From the NCBI GenBank assembly GCA_009760855.2, contig WPIO01000064.1, positions 1,292,001-1,352,000 of the forward strand: 60,000 nucleotides of DNA. Direction: 5' to 3'. This document shows positions 11,301 to 24,180 of the stretch, piece by piece (position 1 is the first letter of the stretch; each line of letters opens with the position of its first letter). Source of the DNA: Cristatella mucedo. Taxonomy: Eukaryota; Bryozoa; Phylactolaemata; Cristatellidae. The notes beneath the pieces are model-generated. The model did not search any database and was not told the origin of the DNA. It saw only the letters and a program-made list of their open reading frames with translations. The translations under genes were made by a program, and so were the position numbers.

Positions 11301-12264
11301 GTGCGAATCAGGCGAAGTGCAAACAAGGAACGACTTAAGTATTGGGGACCTCAGGGCTCCGTGCTTGGTCTGCTACTCATCTCAATTCGTACTCTCCCTC
11401 TTGCTGATATGATCGCCAGGCAGGATCCGGGGCTTTCCCTTCTATGCAGATGACACACAGCTGCACCTTTAATTTGATCCCTACCAGGTGGCCGGAATGT
11501 CACTCCCCCAGTTCCCGTGCTGCATGTATTGCCAATATCCACAAATGGGACAGCAAACTTTCTCAAACCAAGTGTGACTCAGAAATTCAACACTTTAATA
11601 ATCAAAATCGGTTCCTCCACCATAGCCCCTGCCGAATCTGAACGAAATCTAGGCGTCTTGTTCCAAAGTGACCTTTCCCTAGACACTACTTCAGCTCTAC
11701 ATACAACTCTACCAGCATGCAGCTAAGTAATGTTGCTAAAAGTCGGACCTGCGTAGACAGGATCTCACAACCAAGTTGGTCCATGCATTTACGACATTCG
11801 GTCTTGACTTCTGTAAGTCAATGCTTGCAGGCCTACCGGCCTGTGCAATAAAGCGCATTAAGCTTTTACAAAACTCTGCAGCCAGGCTTGTCTGTTGCCA
11901 GCGGCGCAGTTGCCACATTACACCTTGTATTGCCTGCCTGCAGTGGCCCCAACCAGGCAAGGCATCGACTTCAACGCTCTGTCACATACTTTCAGGTCCC
12001 TTCCTTCTCTGGCTCCAGCCTACCTATCAGAGCTACTTACTCCTCAAGTTTATGCATTGTAGCAACCACTGATCTGACTTGAGCCGTTTAGCTATGCCAC
12101 AAACCAACCTCAAATGTTAAGAGACCATGCCTCTGGTTTGTATGTTTCCAAAGCTTAGAACTCAATCCCGACTGACTTCATGACATCCACTGACTTGACA
12201 TTTAAAAAATGCACCTGTTTCTCACATGATTTGCTGGGTCCTTCTGAATTGTACTTTCTGTGCT

Positions 12265-12403
12265 TAAAATAAAAAATAAAATAGCGCCCCAAGAGAACTT
12301 AATCTCCATTCAGGCACTTCACATATGCCTCTGGGCTCGAGCCCACGACCTCAGCCAGACCTTGGTCGGGGTGAGCATCTTAACCGCTGGACCAAACCGC
12401 TCG
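12265..12403 (-). mobile_element. SINE-A (tRNA-derived)
   Basis: In minus sense: A box-like GGTCCAGCGGTTAAGATGC, B box-like GTGGGCTCGAGCCC, then a 3' part (AGAGATTAAGTTCTCTTGGG) that resembles the LINE-A 3' hairpin, and an A-rich tail. Of pol III tRNA origin in structure, but no cloverleaf forms, so it is not a tRNA gene. Confidence 0.8.
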
Positions 12404-13735
12404 GCAAAAGGTGGCTGATAACCCCCAGGAAAGACGAAACCGACCTATCCACAAGTCACTCAGGCACCCAACTCCTTAGTCAACATCTCTGCTGCCCTAA
12501 CCACACGCCAACACTGCTCAGATAGAAGTCCAAGATAAGACGAGCACCTATGGTCGTACCATTACTTATTCATGCTGACACTATGCATGCAACTACTAAC
12601 CGTGTTTGCACGTTTATATTTTGCATGCTGCCACTGACCATAGCATGCCTGTTAAGATAGTGCATGTTACAAGTAACTATATGATCTGTTTCGTATGCAG
12701 CAAATGTAAAGGGCTAATAGAGAAAGATTAAGTTTCGGAAAGTGCAATACAAATATATAATAGTTAATATTATTATTGAGTTAATTTGGTAGCATTTCAC
12801 CACATTTCGCAATGCAGCCCGGTGAAAATGTACACACGAGCTGGGCTAACCAAGAGGTGGCTCAGACCTAGGGCCACCTCAAAATTGCTGTTGTGGGCTA
12901 TAGTAACAGCGATAGCCTTGCCAACAAGGACAAAGGACTGTGAGGGCTTCCGAGCTCCTAGTCGATCAGCCAAGTGGCTCTAGGGGTAAACCAAAGAAGA
13001 CTTTCGGTTACCCTTGGAAATTTCTTGTGTGCACCGGTGGCTACGGCAAAACAGTGTACAACCTTGTCCAACGATCGGCTGAACAATGAAGCGCAAGGCA
13101 TCGTAAGATGTGAATTGCTATCAGAAAAGCAATGATGCCATGAGCGTCATGTTGCCAGTCAATTAATCATGTCACATCAGTAGAGAATATGCTGCATGCA
13201 AACACACTCAATCTCACCAATTAAAGTCTGCTCGAGCAGCTTAGCCAATGAGGGGGGACTATATACTAGGTGATCCTATATACGAGACAATCGCCACCTC
13301 CCCCAAGCACCCATGCACCGACCCGACTGCATGTGGTGCTGGCTTGAAAGACTGCACATCTGTGGAGGGGGGCAGGGAGAGTCGGCCAAACTTTGTGAAA
13401 GGCTCCTCTCATAGGCAAGTCATGCTAGGCTGCTACATTCGACCTTGGTTCACACTCCCGGACGTACAATCACCGACATTGAACCGTACGGCCAGTGATG
13501 ACATCTGGGTTGGGTGATGCCAAAAGCTACGGTCACGAACGTTCAACCGAAGGACTCGACCTTGCTTCCGTGACCTTTTGCCTTGGCGAGTGTAGTGAGT
13601 TAAGCAGCTGCACTGAGTACAGAGAATAATCTAGGCATGCTGACTTTCATAAAAGAATGTCGTGTGATCAAACAATTCCACAAATATTTCTATACTCTAT
13701 AGCACACACGGGCTCGAACACAGACACACACACAT
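12404..13735. other. Intergenic sequence
   Basis: Bases 12404-12570 are homologous to 14613-14775 (see findings). From 12590 to 12730 there are pieces like the LINE-A 3' UTR (TATGCAGCAAATGTAAAGGG, then a TAATATTATTATT tail at 12765), so a decayed plus-strand LINE-A tail is likely. The rest is unrecognised. Confidence 0.45.
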
Positions 13736-13836
<101 letters not shown>

Positions 13837-14291
13837 TGCACGCACACATGCATGACTGTCAAAGGATTTGAGCAAGATAATTGAAGAGCAGAGAGAGAAT
13901 ATGAAGAGAGAATATGAAAATCAGAGACTTTTTGGCCAATTTGATCATAAGGTACAGACGTACGTTTAAAATACCCTTAAGTACGAAAAGTACTTAAGCT
14001 CAATGGCTTTGGAATTCAGCTTACCCAGAAGATTTGGCCCTCATTTGGTGCTCATCTTTGAACACCGCAGGGTCGAGGACTCGAGCCTGGCATCATAAGT
14101 GAAGAGCCTGGATAACGATTAAGGTCTCTAAGGGAGCCATATAATTTAATTATGCTCCTATTCATTATTGTAAGTAAGATACAGCCAGCCAAGCTACAGA
14201 GGAAGGTTTGCTGAATGCCGGTATATATGACAGTTGGGGAGCATTCATTATTCCTAGAATAAGCTACCTCTATGTGCACACTCAACTGCTA

Positions 14292-14335
14292 GCTGGAGCA
14301 GCTGAAGTAGCAGCTGAAGTAGCAGCTGCTCCAGC
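14292..14335. repeat. 13-bp perfect inverted repeat
   Basis: GCTGGAGCAGCTG (14292-14304) and its reverse complement (14323-14335) around a spacer containing AGTAGCAGCTGAAGTAG. It lies 120 bases left of a SINE-A. Confidence 0.8.
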
Positions 14336-14459
14336 CCCCCTTGCTGCTCTGATCTGAGTATCGAAGCCAAACAGATGTGTGCACTGTCAGTTTCGGTAGC
14401 ACTGGATCAATTCCTTACTTGTTTCCTTATTGAAGCTATCGAAATCAAAAAATAAATAA

Positions 14460-14612
14460 AATATAATTTATTTTTATAGCGCCCCAAGAGAACTTAATCT
14501 CTATTCAGGCGCTTCACATATGCCTCGGGGCTCGAGCCCACGACCTCAGCCAGACCTTGGTCGGGGGGGGGGGAGAGAGAGCACCTTAACCGCTGGACCA
14601 AACCAGCTCCAC
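14460..14612 (-). mobile_element. SINE-A (tRNA-derived) with G-run
   Basis: Same layout as other SINE-A copies. A run of ten G interrupts the A-box side (14564-14573). The tail is AAATAAATTATAT-like in minus sense. Confidence 0.8.
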
Positions 14613-14849
14613 GAAAGGTGGCTGATAAGCTCCACGAAAGACGAAACCGACCTATCCACCAAAGTCACTCAAGAACCCGATTGCTTAGTCAACATCTCAG
14701 CCATCCTAACTACACGCCAGCACTACTCAGATATAAGTCCAAGACGGACGAGCCCTTATGGTCGTACCATTACAGAGCTCTGGAAAGGACTGCAAGTTCT
14801 GATACCCAACACGAAATGTTATACCTCGATTTTACCAACATGTCAACCT

Positions 14850-15480
14850 GCATCATGGCAAAACTCTGCAGCTATAGGCTTGTCTGTCGCGAGCTTCACA
14901 GCTGCCACGTCGCACCACTTCTCGCCGACCTGCACTGGCTACCAGTCAAGCAACCGATCGACTTCAAGGCTTTTGTCACTCACTTTATTCTGTGGCTCCA
15001 GCCTACCTATCGGATCTACTCCCCCCACCAGGCCAAGCATCGTACCACCCGCTTTTCGGAAACTAACTGTTTACCTATACCCCGTACAAACCTCAAATCC
15101 TTTGGGGACCGTGCATTTAGTTCCTATGCTCCCAAAGCCTGGAACTCACTCCTGACTTGCATCACGGCATCTCCTGACTTGTCCACATTTGAAAAAAACT
15201 AAAAAAACGCACCTATTTATGACAGCATTCAGTGGGTCTCCGTGATTCGTCCTTTATGTGCTTAAGTGTGCTGACACTGCATGCTGCCACAAACCACACT
15301 TTCATGCTGACCCTGTGCATGTCATCCCTAACCTTGTTATTCATGCTGTTTATCAAGCATGGTACCACTCACAATTCGATCGTGTTTCCTTTGCAGCAAT
15401 TTTAAAGCGCCAAGAAAGAGTTTGAGTTCTCTGAGCGCTTTATGAAGTGTACTATTACTATTATTAGTATTATTATTATC
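14850..15480 (+). mobile_element. LINE-A 3' end copy
   Basis: C-terminal reverse transcriptase strings (SYRLVCREL, LLADLHWLPVKQ, SFGDRAFSSYAPKAWNSL) in two frames, then the 3' UTR hairpin and a mixed TTA/TTAG tail ending at 15480. Confidence 0.8.
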
Positions 15481-16141
15481 GTATTTCCGGGCAGTGTCGT
15501 CTGGGCATGAGTGTTAATCATGTCTGCCTAGTACCCACACTTCGGCATAGGCTGGAAGTAGCTGTACAATGCCAGGCAGTAAACCCTTCCGAAGTGACTA
15601 TGTTGAGGGAGAGCTAATGAGGAATTGGTATACAATCGATCGAAAATATATTTCTTTTTAATGATTCCCATGTTCGAGTACGATAGTAAAAACCGAAGCC
15701 AATGTTCCATCGAACGAAAGCCGGATATTGCCACTGTTGCTTGTGCCAGCTTTCACGGCGCTTGCCATCGGCTCTTGCAGCACAGCACCTTGGGAAGAAG
15801 GTGCGCACATCACCACATGGCACATCTATCCAGCTGAATGCGCTCGGCCCTCGGCGGCACGCTGGGAGGTTGAGCTGCCCTCCACTTAAGACGTAGATCA
15901 GCCGGAGCCCAAATTCGCACACGTGCGCGCACACACAGGATCGAGTGAGAGAAGAGGGACAGTCATCGATGTCACGGCAGGAAGTGTGCCGATCTCAGCA
16001 GAGCTAGATGGGCCGGCCAGCAGCCCGAGTGGCAAGACGTCTGCCCGACAGTGCACTCATCTCGGGATAAGTCCCAGGCGGACGACTGCAGAGGCCTAGC
16101 GCCGAAGACTGACACAGCAGCACTACTAAGGAGGGCTCGGC

Positions 16142-16194
<53 letters not shown>

Positions 16195-17899
16195 AGCCGA
16201 CCTGCGACCTTCTCTGAGAGGGAAGCTGTGGCTGCAGGCACATGGCGGCCGGGCCAATAGTGCATGCAGCATGCAGCTGCTTGTGGTCACGTGGATGCAC
16301 AGCTTCACCGAACGCCGAGTGCTGATCTCGCCTGCACGTGCAGCCAAACAGATAAAGACCCAGGGTCGTGGCGGCAGCGATCTGTCATCTAGGCTCTTTG
16401 TGGAGCAGGTTACCTGGACCTGCCTGCGGAGCAGGTTGCCTGGGCTTAAACACCGACAGAGGGGAGCAGCTGACTTTGTCTTGCTGTGGCTGCGACAGCT
16501 GCAGTTCTAGTGGAGTCTCATGCAGACACGGACATGTGGACGTGAGCAGCAAGCAAGATCATAGAGGAGGGCTACATGAATAAAAGCAGCTATGTCCCTG
16601 CAATTGCTAACTAGTGGCAGCATACAGGTGAGGCATACATTAGTGACTAGGAACTCACTGGGCTAATTACAACAGCAGCAGCAGGCACACTTGACAGTGG
16701 CTTTCTCAAGCTCGGCTTTCTCAGTAGCCCGAGACAAGCAAACTCGGTGTCCCTGCAGGTAGCCTCCCTTGGGCTCCCTGGCTGCTGGGGATTCGTAGAG
16801 CAAGGTTAAGGTTAGCCACCTGTACTGCTTGGACTAGCTGGTGGCCGGTTATGATATGAAACCTCGCATATCCGGCGCCAGGCCAATATAGTCAAGGCAA
16901 ACAGAGCTCGCACAGCAGCAGCAGCAGTCGTGCAAACCGGCTCGCGCTAGCACGGCAGCCGCCTCGGTGGCAGCTGCTTCGAAGCTTCGCGACGGATGGC
17001 CTCCTACAGAGCTGCACTACAGTTGCCACTACGAATGTGACTTTAGCTGAATTGGCTATTCAAGCTAATGTAGTCTCACATGCTTGTTCATTTAACAGCA
17101 CGCGAAGCCTGGTGAGACAAAATCGCAGCAAGGTCCACGAAATACCCTACTCACACTGGCTCAAATAGCCTAAATCTTACGAGCATAAGTAATTGTGAAC
17201 CGCCTACGCAGCTGCAGCACATCTTGCTATGCCTGCGTTCTCATTTGTTTGCTTCAACTTTCATTCGAGCTGCCATTTTAATGTCGACAAACTCGACTTA
17301 ACTGTGACGGTATCAAAATCGAGTGACCCGGCTGCTTATCCTACACCCACGCGAAAGCTGTCAAGTGCGTGCACTCCACGAGTCCACCCAGTGCGACCGG
17401 CACACAAACGACATCTGTCGCTCGAGCAGTCGTGACACAGGCGGCTAACCAGTCAGCTCGACTTGTCAGAAGTGGGAAGTCCTTCCGCCGCAGGACGTGT
17501 TGCCTCTGCTGCTGGCACTCGGTCGTGCTCGGTAGCTTCTCAGTCAAATAAGCAAACGAACCAGCTTTGCAAAGGCCCACGTGATCCAGCCAACCGATCA
17601 TCCAGGAAGCTTCTTAGCATTAGCAAGGGGGCCTGCGAGGTGGCTGCACCTTTTGAGGAAGCCACTGACTGTCACGAGCTGAGGCACATCGGCCAGTCGC
17701 GCTAGCGCGACCGACTGCCAACGACAGCAATACAACTGGGACGATAGCACGGCGGCTAGAGAAAGCTCGCTAACCTAGAGTACACGGGCACCGCTCGCAC
17801 TCGAAGTTTGCTAGCGTTTGCAAGTCGTTTGCGATATTCGTCACCTGATTCGACTAAGCATCTTCGACCATCGCATATCGCGGCAAGCTGCTGGCTGGC
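15481..17899. other. Intergenic sequence, nothing recognised apart from the GT repeat
   Basis: Moderately GC-rich, with short CAG runs (16912-16925). No exon, domain or transposon was identified on either strand. Confidence 0.4.
16144..16190. repeat. (GT)n microsatellite
   Basis: A pure GT run of 43 bases ending in CGCGCGCG. Confidence 0.95.
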
Positions 17900-19600
17900 T
17901 CACTTTCGCAACAACCTGAATCACTGTCGGAAGGTCGACCGAAGCTAAAAGCTAGCAGCCGACGTTAGTAGCAAGTTAGCAGGAATCGCGAGCGAGCGTC
18001 GCTGCCCCGGCGTTCGTGCGACGCCGCCGCGACAGACTGAATGAAACTCAGCCACCGCCGCGAGCCAGCGCACTACCGGTGCGGCTGCAGCCGCCGCCGC
18101 CGCCGCGTCGTCCACGCGACGCCCGCACCGCGACGGCTGAACTCGCGAGCCTCGGCCTCGAGGCGATCCTAGCGACGGGCCCCGCCCGCGACCGTGGCGG
18201 ACAGCGACCTTCGCGAGGGCGGCTCGGGCGGTTTCGACATCGTTGCAGCCAGTCAGCCGGCCGTTGCCTGTCGCCGGCGGCTACAGCCAGCCCGGATCCC
18301 GCAGCCGCGGCGACCCGGAGCGGAGCGGCGCGGCGCGAACGACTCCGCGCCACGGCCGCGGGGCGAAGGCACGTGGCCATGCCGCCGAGTAGCCGCCGCC
18401 GCCGCCGCCGGAAGGCTCGGCGGCGGCGGCGCGGCGCTCCCGCTCGCTCCCGAACGCCGCGCCGGCGCGCTGAGCCGCGGGTCTCGCCGGCGGCTACGTA
18501 CCGCGACGGAGGGAAGTCTAGAGAGAGATGGAGAGAGAAAGAGAGCACTCGCGGCGTAGTAGCGACCGCCGCACAAGGGCATACGAAAATCGCGCGACAG
18601 CTTACGTCAAAAAAGGCCGGCCCTCGGAAGAGAGGGGCGGGAGGGGCGGTGTTCGCGTGTAACACGTGACCTTCATAGACTTCCCACCCTTCCCAAATTT
18701 CCACCTTAAGCCACGCTCGCAAGACGAGAGGGCGGCAGTGGCCGCCCCCAAAAAAAGGCGGACTTTCGATCCTGCGGGCCGTGCCATCCGCTTCCGTTAG
18801 CTTTCTACGCAGCATTACTCGCGCCGCCGGCGGGCGGCGCTGCGAAGACGGCGGCCGCCGGTTCTGCGGCGTTCGTTTTCAGCCCGCAGTCGGGCGGGCA
18901 CTGCCGGGCGCGCGGGCCGAGCTGTGTCAGCCAGCAAGTGGCCCTGTTTTACACATCGCGGCGGGATTGGGGCGGTCGCTTGTTGCATCGCGTACGCCGT
19001 CTCGGCTCGAGATCAAGGGAAAGGCGTCGGAAAAACTGCCATCCCAAAAAGCGAGCACTGGCTGGCTTGCGAACAGCGGCTCTGGGGGGGTAGGAAGGGG
19101 GTAGCCAGCAGCAAGGGGGTCGCCACCAGCCGCCCGCCGAGCAGCGACCTCTCGCGTTGAACGGGTGCGGATTGGACTGCTCCGACCTCCTACTCCTCGC
19201 CCAGAATCTTCCCCGGTGTATCCCATAGTCCTAGCGACCTCCTCGGCTCTGCAGCGACGCGAACGGAGCTCGCACGCGAGCGCAGCCTTGACTTTGGCTC
19301 GGCAAGGGAGGGGGCGTCCCTGTTCCGAAGCCTCCTCCTCCTCCTCCTCCTCCTCCTCCTCCTCCTCCTCCTCCTCCTCCTCCTCCTCGCCGCCAGCGCC
19401 TGCCGATCCGCCGAAGAGGCGAAGCCCACGCGACGTACCCCGGCCCGTGGCTCGGTGAGCGCGATCTGAGCGGCGGATCGCTGGCTTTCTCTCGTCTTCC
19501 TCGGGAGGAACACCGATTAGTCGACGGCGGTATCTCTGTTGACAAGCAGGGTGAGGATCAGGTCCCTGCTCAGACGGCGGCGCGTCAATCGCGACCGCTG
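17900..19600. other. Orphan CpG-rich island
   Basis: Strongly GC- and CpG-rich sequence with CCG/CGG and CTC runs, comparable to the islands around the cyclase exons. Long frames exist on both strands (for example 18016-18669 and 18048-18815), but they are Arg/Ala/Pro-rich products of composition and overlap each other. No conserved domain is visible. It may be the promoter or first exon of a gene whose other exons I could not recognise. Confidence 0.5.
19332..19388. repeat. (CTC)n trinucleotide repeat
   Basis: Nineteen CTC units inside the orphan GC-rich island. It would give polyserine in one frame, but no gene model supports translation. Confidence 0.95.
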
Positions 19601-19793
19601 TTCAGTTTTTGCGGCTGCAGACAGCGAGATAGTCAAGAGACTTTGATTTGGATTTCAGGCTGGTCTGTATTCAGCAGGTCGTCAGAGAAGTGAGCAATTC
19701 GTCATCCGAATGGGCTCGAGCGGTGAGCAGAAATTGTTAAGGGATGAGCCACTCGTGCCCGATCGAGGCAGCTCCTCGCCTCCACCTCTATCT

Positions 19794-20757
19794 ATGATAA
19801 AACTAACTTACTAGTTATGGGCAAACCCAGTGTGATTCAGAAATTGGAAAGGCTGACTCTCAAAATTGGCTCTGCCAGCATATCTCCAGTTGAATCAGCT
19901 CGAAATCTAGGTGTCATATTCCAAAGCGACCTCTCGTTAGACGACCACATCAGCTCCACAGTCAAATCTGCCTATTTTCAGCTTCATAACATTGCTAAAA
20001 TTCGGGCTTGTTTAGATAAGGATACCACGTCCAAGTTGGTCCATGCATTCGTGACATCCCGTCTCGACTTCTGCAACTCACTGCTTACTGGCCTACCAGC
20101 ATGTGCGATCAGGTGATTGCAGCTGGTGCAAAACTCTGCAGCTAGGCTTGTCTGTCGTGAGCGTCGCAGTTGCCACATCACTCCACTTCTCGCCGACCTG
20201 CACTGGCTACCAGTGAGGCAACGGATTGACTTCAAGGTTTTGTCGCTCACTTTTAGGTCACTTCATTCTATGGCTCCAGCCTATCTTTCAGATATACTCC
20301 CCAATCAGGCCAAGCATCGTACCACCCGCTTTTCGGAATCCAACAGTCTGGAAATACCTCGTACAAACCTTAAATCCTTTGGAGACCGTGCATTTAGTTC
20401 GTATGCTCCCAAAGCCTGGAACTCCCTCCCGACCTGCGTCAGAACATCCCCTGACCTGACCACATTTAAAAGAAACTTAAAAACACACCTATTTAGGACA
20501 GCATTTAGTGGGTCCCTGTGATTCGTCCTTGATGTGCTTGTGCGTGCTGACACTGTGCATGCTGCCACTAACCACATTTGCATGCTGACCCTGTGCATGT
20601 CACCCCTAACCATATTATTCATTTTGTTTGTTTTTCAAGCATGATTTTACTTACTATTCTATTGCATATCACTTTGCAGCAAATGTAAAGCGCCTAGAAA
20701 GAGATTTAGTTCTCTGAGGGCGCTTTATCAAGTGCAATATTATTATATTATTATTAT
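19794..20757 (+). mobile_element. LINE-A 3' end copy (nearly intact C-terminus)
   Basis: Open for about 100 codons (GKPSVIQKLERLTLKIGSAS..), one stop at 20115, then 134 further codons to the family stop after AFSGSL, followed by the 3' UTR hairpin (20690-20735) and a TTATTA tail. Sequence is very close to the 5738-6470 copy, so this family moved recently. Confidence 0.87.
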
Positions 20758-21404
20758 ATGTCTCGCGCTAGCTAGTGTTTCTCGTCTGAAAGAAATCACG
20801 TGGGCTGGCTCCGTCTGTCGGCTACCATTAGGTGTTAACTGACAGGCGATTCTTACCGGAGGGGATTTCCCGCTGCGATTCGATGCTTTTAGGGTCCAAC
20901 CTCAAAGCGCAGCTGGCGATCCCCTCCAACGCCAGCAAACGCTCCTATTAGCTGGCTTAGTCAAAATGAGCGACTGTCGAGCTTCTAAGCAAACAAGGGC
21001 GTGAGCTAGGGCACTCCCGGGAATAGTGTGCACATCTTCTCAGTATCCCAGTGATCCTTGACCCTCTCGCTGGCTGAGCCTTGACTTTCGTCAGGGTGAC
21101 ACGTGAGCATTCTCGTGTCTCGGCAAAACCAGCGATGGCGGATTTACGGGACGTACACTTAGACACTGCCGAAGACGCAAGCGTGGCGCCAGGGTAGCCA
21201 GGGACGCCATGGCCGGCGGCCTCATCGTTTTCTGGGCACCCGACATGTGGCTGAGCAGAAGCTTTGCAATTGGTTACTGAGAACGTGGGCGATTTCAGCA
21301 GGCATCAGCAATCGAAGTAAAATTCACATTGGTGAGAACAGGGTTCGCAGAGCAGGGGGTGATTTTTAGCTTAAATATAAAATAAATGAATATAATTTAT
21401 TTGT
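20758..21404. other. Intergenic sequence, nothing recognised
   Basis: No open frame of note and no repeat similarity seen. Confidence 0.4.
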
Positions 21405-21576
21405 ACCTTTGCTTTGATCCCTCCCAACCTTCGAGCACCTCAAATTCTCTCAACTCGCTGCATGTATTGATGACAATCGCACATGGATGACAGCAAATTT
21501 TCTAAAACTAAACGATGATAAAACTAACTTACTAGTTATGGACAAACCCAGTCTGATTCAGAAATTGGAAAGGCTG
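21405..21576 (+). mobile_element. LINE-A internal fragment
   Basis: Matches the part of LINE-A between the YADD region and GKPS..IQKLERL. It is cut off exactly where a SINE-B in minus orientation begins (21577). Confidence 0.7.
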
Positions 21577-21665
21577 ACGCACCGCAGGAATCGAACCCAC
21601 GACCTTGGGACCGAGGTCGTGAGAAGCAACCGCCTTACCTAGTGTGCCATCACGGCTCGAAGGTG
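21577..21665 (-). mobile_element. SINE-B head fragment
   Basis: Only the tRNA-like head (box B GTGGGTTCGATTCC and box A) in minus orientation. The 3' part is missing and the break is shared with a LINE-A fragment. Confidence 0.72.
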
Positions 21666-22155
21666 AAGCGACCTCTGTATGAGTGATAGGAAATACTCCC
21701 AGTGAAAGACGGCCACCAAAAGGCATCTGTAGATCTTCTCTCTTATCCTTGACCCTTAGCGAGGCTTTCTTTATGGTATTGTTAGCCAGGTCGCCTCGGC
21801 TCCGTAACTCCAGCCCACGAGGGACCGGCACGGCATGGCTGGCTGCTGGCGCATTCCGAAGCTCTGCAGCCAGCAATCAGCAGAGGTCTCAGCATCTCAT
21901 CTGCTCCCTTCTAGCCTAAACAGGAACTCCCAGAGTGCAGTTAACTCAAATGAGGTAGCGAGCTGGCGTGGCTTGCTGTAAGAGGCTTCGCTACAAATAG
22001 ATCATTCATCACGGTCACTTCCGTGTCGAATGCTGTCCTAACACTGGGAGGCCGCCGTTCGATGCGATGAGCTGCTTGGAAGGCTTGAGAAACTAGTCGG
22101 AAGACCACCAGGGGCATGCTCGGAAGAAACACACTGCGACGTCGTGCAGCAGGAT

Positions 22156-22552
<397 letters not shown>

Positions 22553-23510
22553 GGTGCTGCATCAGCTCCTATCGCGGATTTACAGCACCATCGGAACCAA
22601 GTCTGGCGCCCCGTTATCGATCTGCCTACGCTTCGCTCTTCGATTCCACCAGCCATTCTATCCAAGAATAGCTATTTGACCTCCGCACCATTTTCTGCCC
22701 ACTATCGACCGACGTCACGGTTTTATTAGTTCATTTTTGGCCGTCTTATCGCCAATTCCAATCGCTTGTCGCCAATTATGCTCCCAAGCGCGGCGGCGAT
22801 AGATTCAACGCGAAAGTCTGCTAAAGCTTTTGGCCGGGCAGAGCGAAAGCTTGACGTCGAGACCTTGCTCGCTCGCTCGCTTGCATCTCAGCATGCATGT
22901 CGACAGCCTTAAATGCACTGCGGCACGCAAAGAGTCTGCGTTTTCTTTCTTAATCGGTAAGAAAACCCTTTCGAGCGTTCGAAGTCGAAAATAGGCCAAC
23001 TTGGCAACTTGAGTCGACAAAGCGGCACGTGCACGTGCGCACCAGCAACGCCCTGCGGTGCATGCAAGCTAGCACACATCCACATTCGAAGCTAGCGCAT
23101 AAAGCATCCGAAATTCTGGCGCTCTTCCGCTCAAGCTAGCGTCACTACTTAGCGAGCAAAGGCCGAAAAGAGGGCGGCGTCGCTCCTCTTGGACGCTGAC
23201 TTCAATAGCCCAATAGAAATGCGTGCTGCATCGAAATACCTCAACCAGGCCGCTACGCTAAGGTGCCTCGAAGGATTGCATCTTGTAGAATGCAAACCGG
23301 CGTCGTTCTGGCGCCCAACCCTGAAGTCAGCTGCCTACGGACAAGGCCAAGCAAGCACACTCGACCGGCCGGCTGTGTTCGCACATTCTCATACAAGCGA
23401 ACATAATCCGCTCTACTAATGCATGCAGCTTTTATCGAAGCGAGGCTGGCCCGTACCTCGGAGTCGACGGCGATCGTCGGAGCGACGCAGTTCAAGCTCA
23501 GGGCAGCTTC
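22553..23510. other. Intergenic sequence, nothing recognised
   Basis: Fairly GC-rich, open in short stretches only. No domain or repeat was identified. Confidence 0.4.
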
Positions 23511-23652
23511 CGAGCTGGTTCGGTCCAGCGGTTAAGGTTGTCGCCCCGACCAAGGCCTGGCTGAGGTCGTGGGCTCGAGCCCCGAGGCACATGTGAAGCG
23601 CCTGAATGGAGATTAGGTTCTCTTGGGGCGCTATACAAATGAATTAAATTTT
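23511..23652 (+). mobile_element. SINE-A (tRNA-derived)
   Basis: Plus-strand copy: GAGCTGGTTCGGTCCAGCGG, box B GTGGGCTCGAGCCCC, 3' stem-loop CGCCTGAATGGAGATTAGG...GGGGCGC, tail CTATACAAATGAATT. Confidence 0.85.
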
Positions 23653-24094
23653 TTATATTTTTCCCGTTGTACCCAGGCTAGGTTCGGTTGGCTGTTACAG
23701 GACGGCTCTGACGTGGTAAGGGTCACCGGCTAGGCCGGGGTCTGACCTATGGCACGTGCAGTGACGAGGGGTCACCGGAGCTCCTGGGTAGGATAAGTTG
23801 GCCGTCGTGGTGTTGGAGGCTCCCCATCTCGCTGAGTTATGCACCTGGATGGTTGCAGGCGTGCTCCGGCGATGCGGCCACGCACACAAGGCAAAGAGTG
23901 CTCAAGGCCCGAGCGGAGCTGGACAGCACGCCCGTTGTTGTGACGTATTTTCCGCGTTTCCCGCGTAGCGTGTTCGCGTCCCCCCCCCCGTGAATTGGTG
24001 TCTTTCGGCGGAAGCTCTTGACTGTGGTGGACGTCGAGTCCGACTAGCCAAGCAGTTACTAAGCTAGCCGGATCTTTTACGGCGTACGCTCGTC

Positions 24095-24180
24095 AGCAGA
24101 TGTAAAGCGCCTAGAAAGAGATTGAGTTCTCTGAGGGCGATTTATCAAGTGCATTATTATTATTATTATAATTATTACTT
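24095..24180 (+). mobile_element. LINE-A 3' terminal fragment
   Basis: Only the last 85 bases: GCAGATGTAAAGCGCCTAG, the stem-loop and a TTA tail. A very short 5'-truncated insertion. Confidence 0.75.

Larger units (their letters stand above)
9890..12245 (+). mobile_element. LINE-A copy with nested insertions, degenerate
   Basis: Decayed reverse-transcriptase sequence on the plus strand (for example SFFVSKIDKI near 10205, ARSGFRACYSTESALLCV near 10610, LLILLDHSGSIDIIDYHVLL near 11045, SAARLVC near 11880). It is interrupted by an inverse LINE-A 3' fragment (10672-11020) and a SINE-B (11146-11300). Reading resumes after each. Confidence 0.75.

Noticed and set aside
18016-18815. Two overlapping long frames in the orphan GC-rich island (217 and 255 codons)
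   Set aside because: Arg/Ala/Pro composition on both strands, no motif, no splice or start support; explained by CpG-rich sequence without stops.
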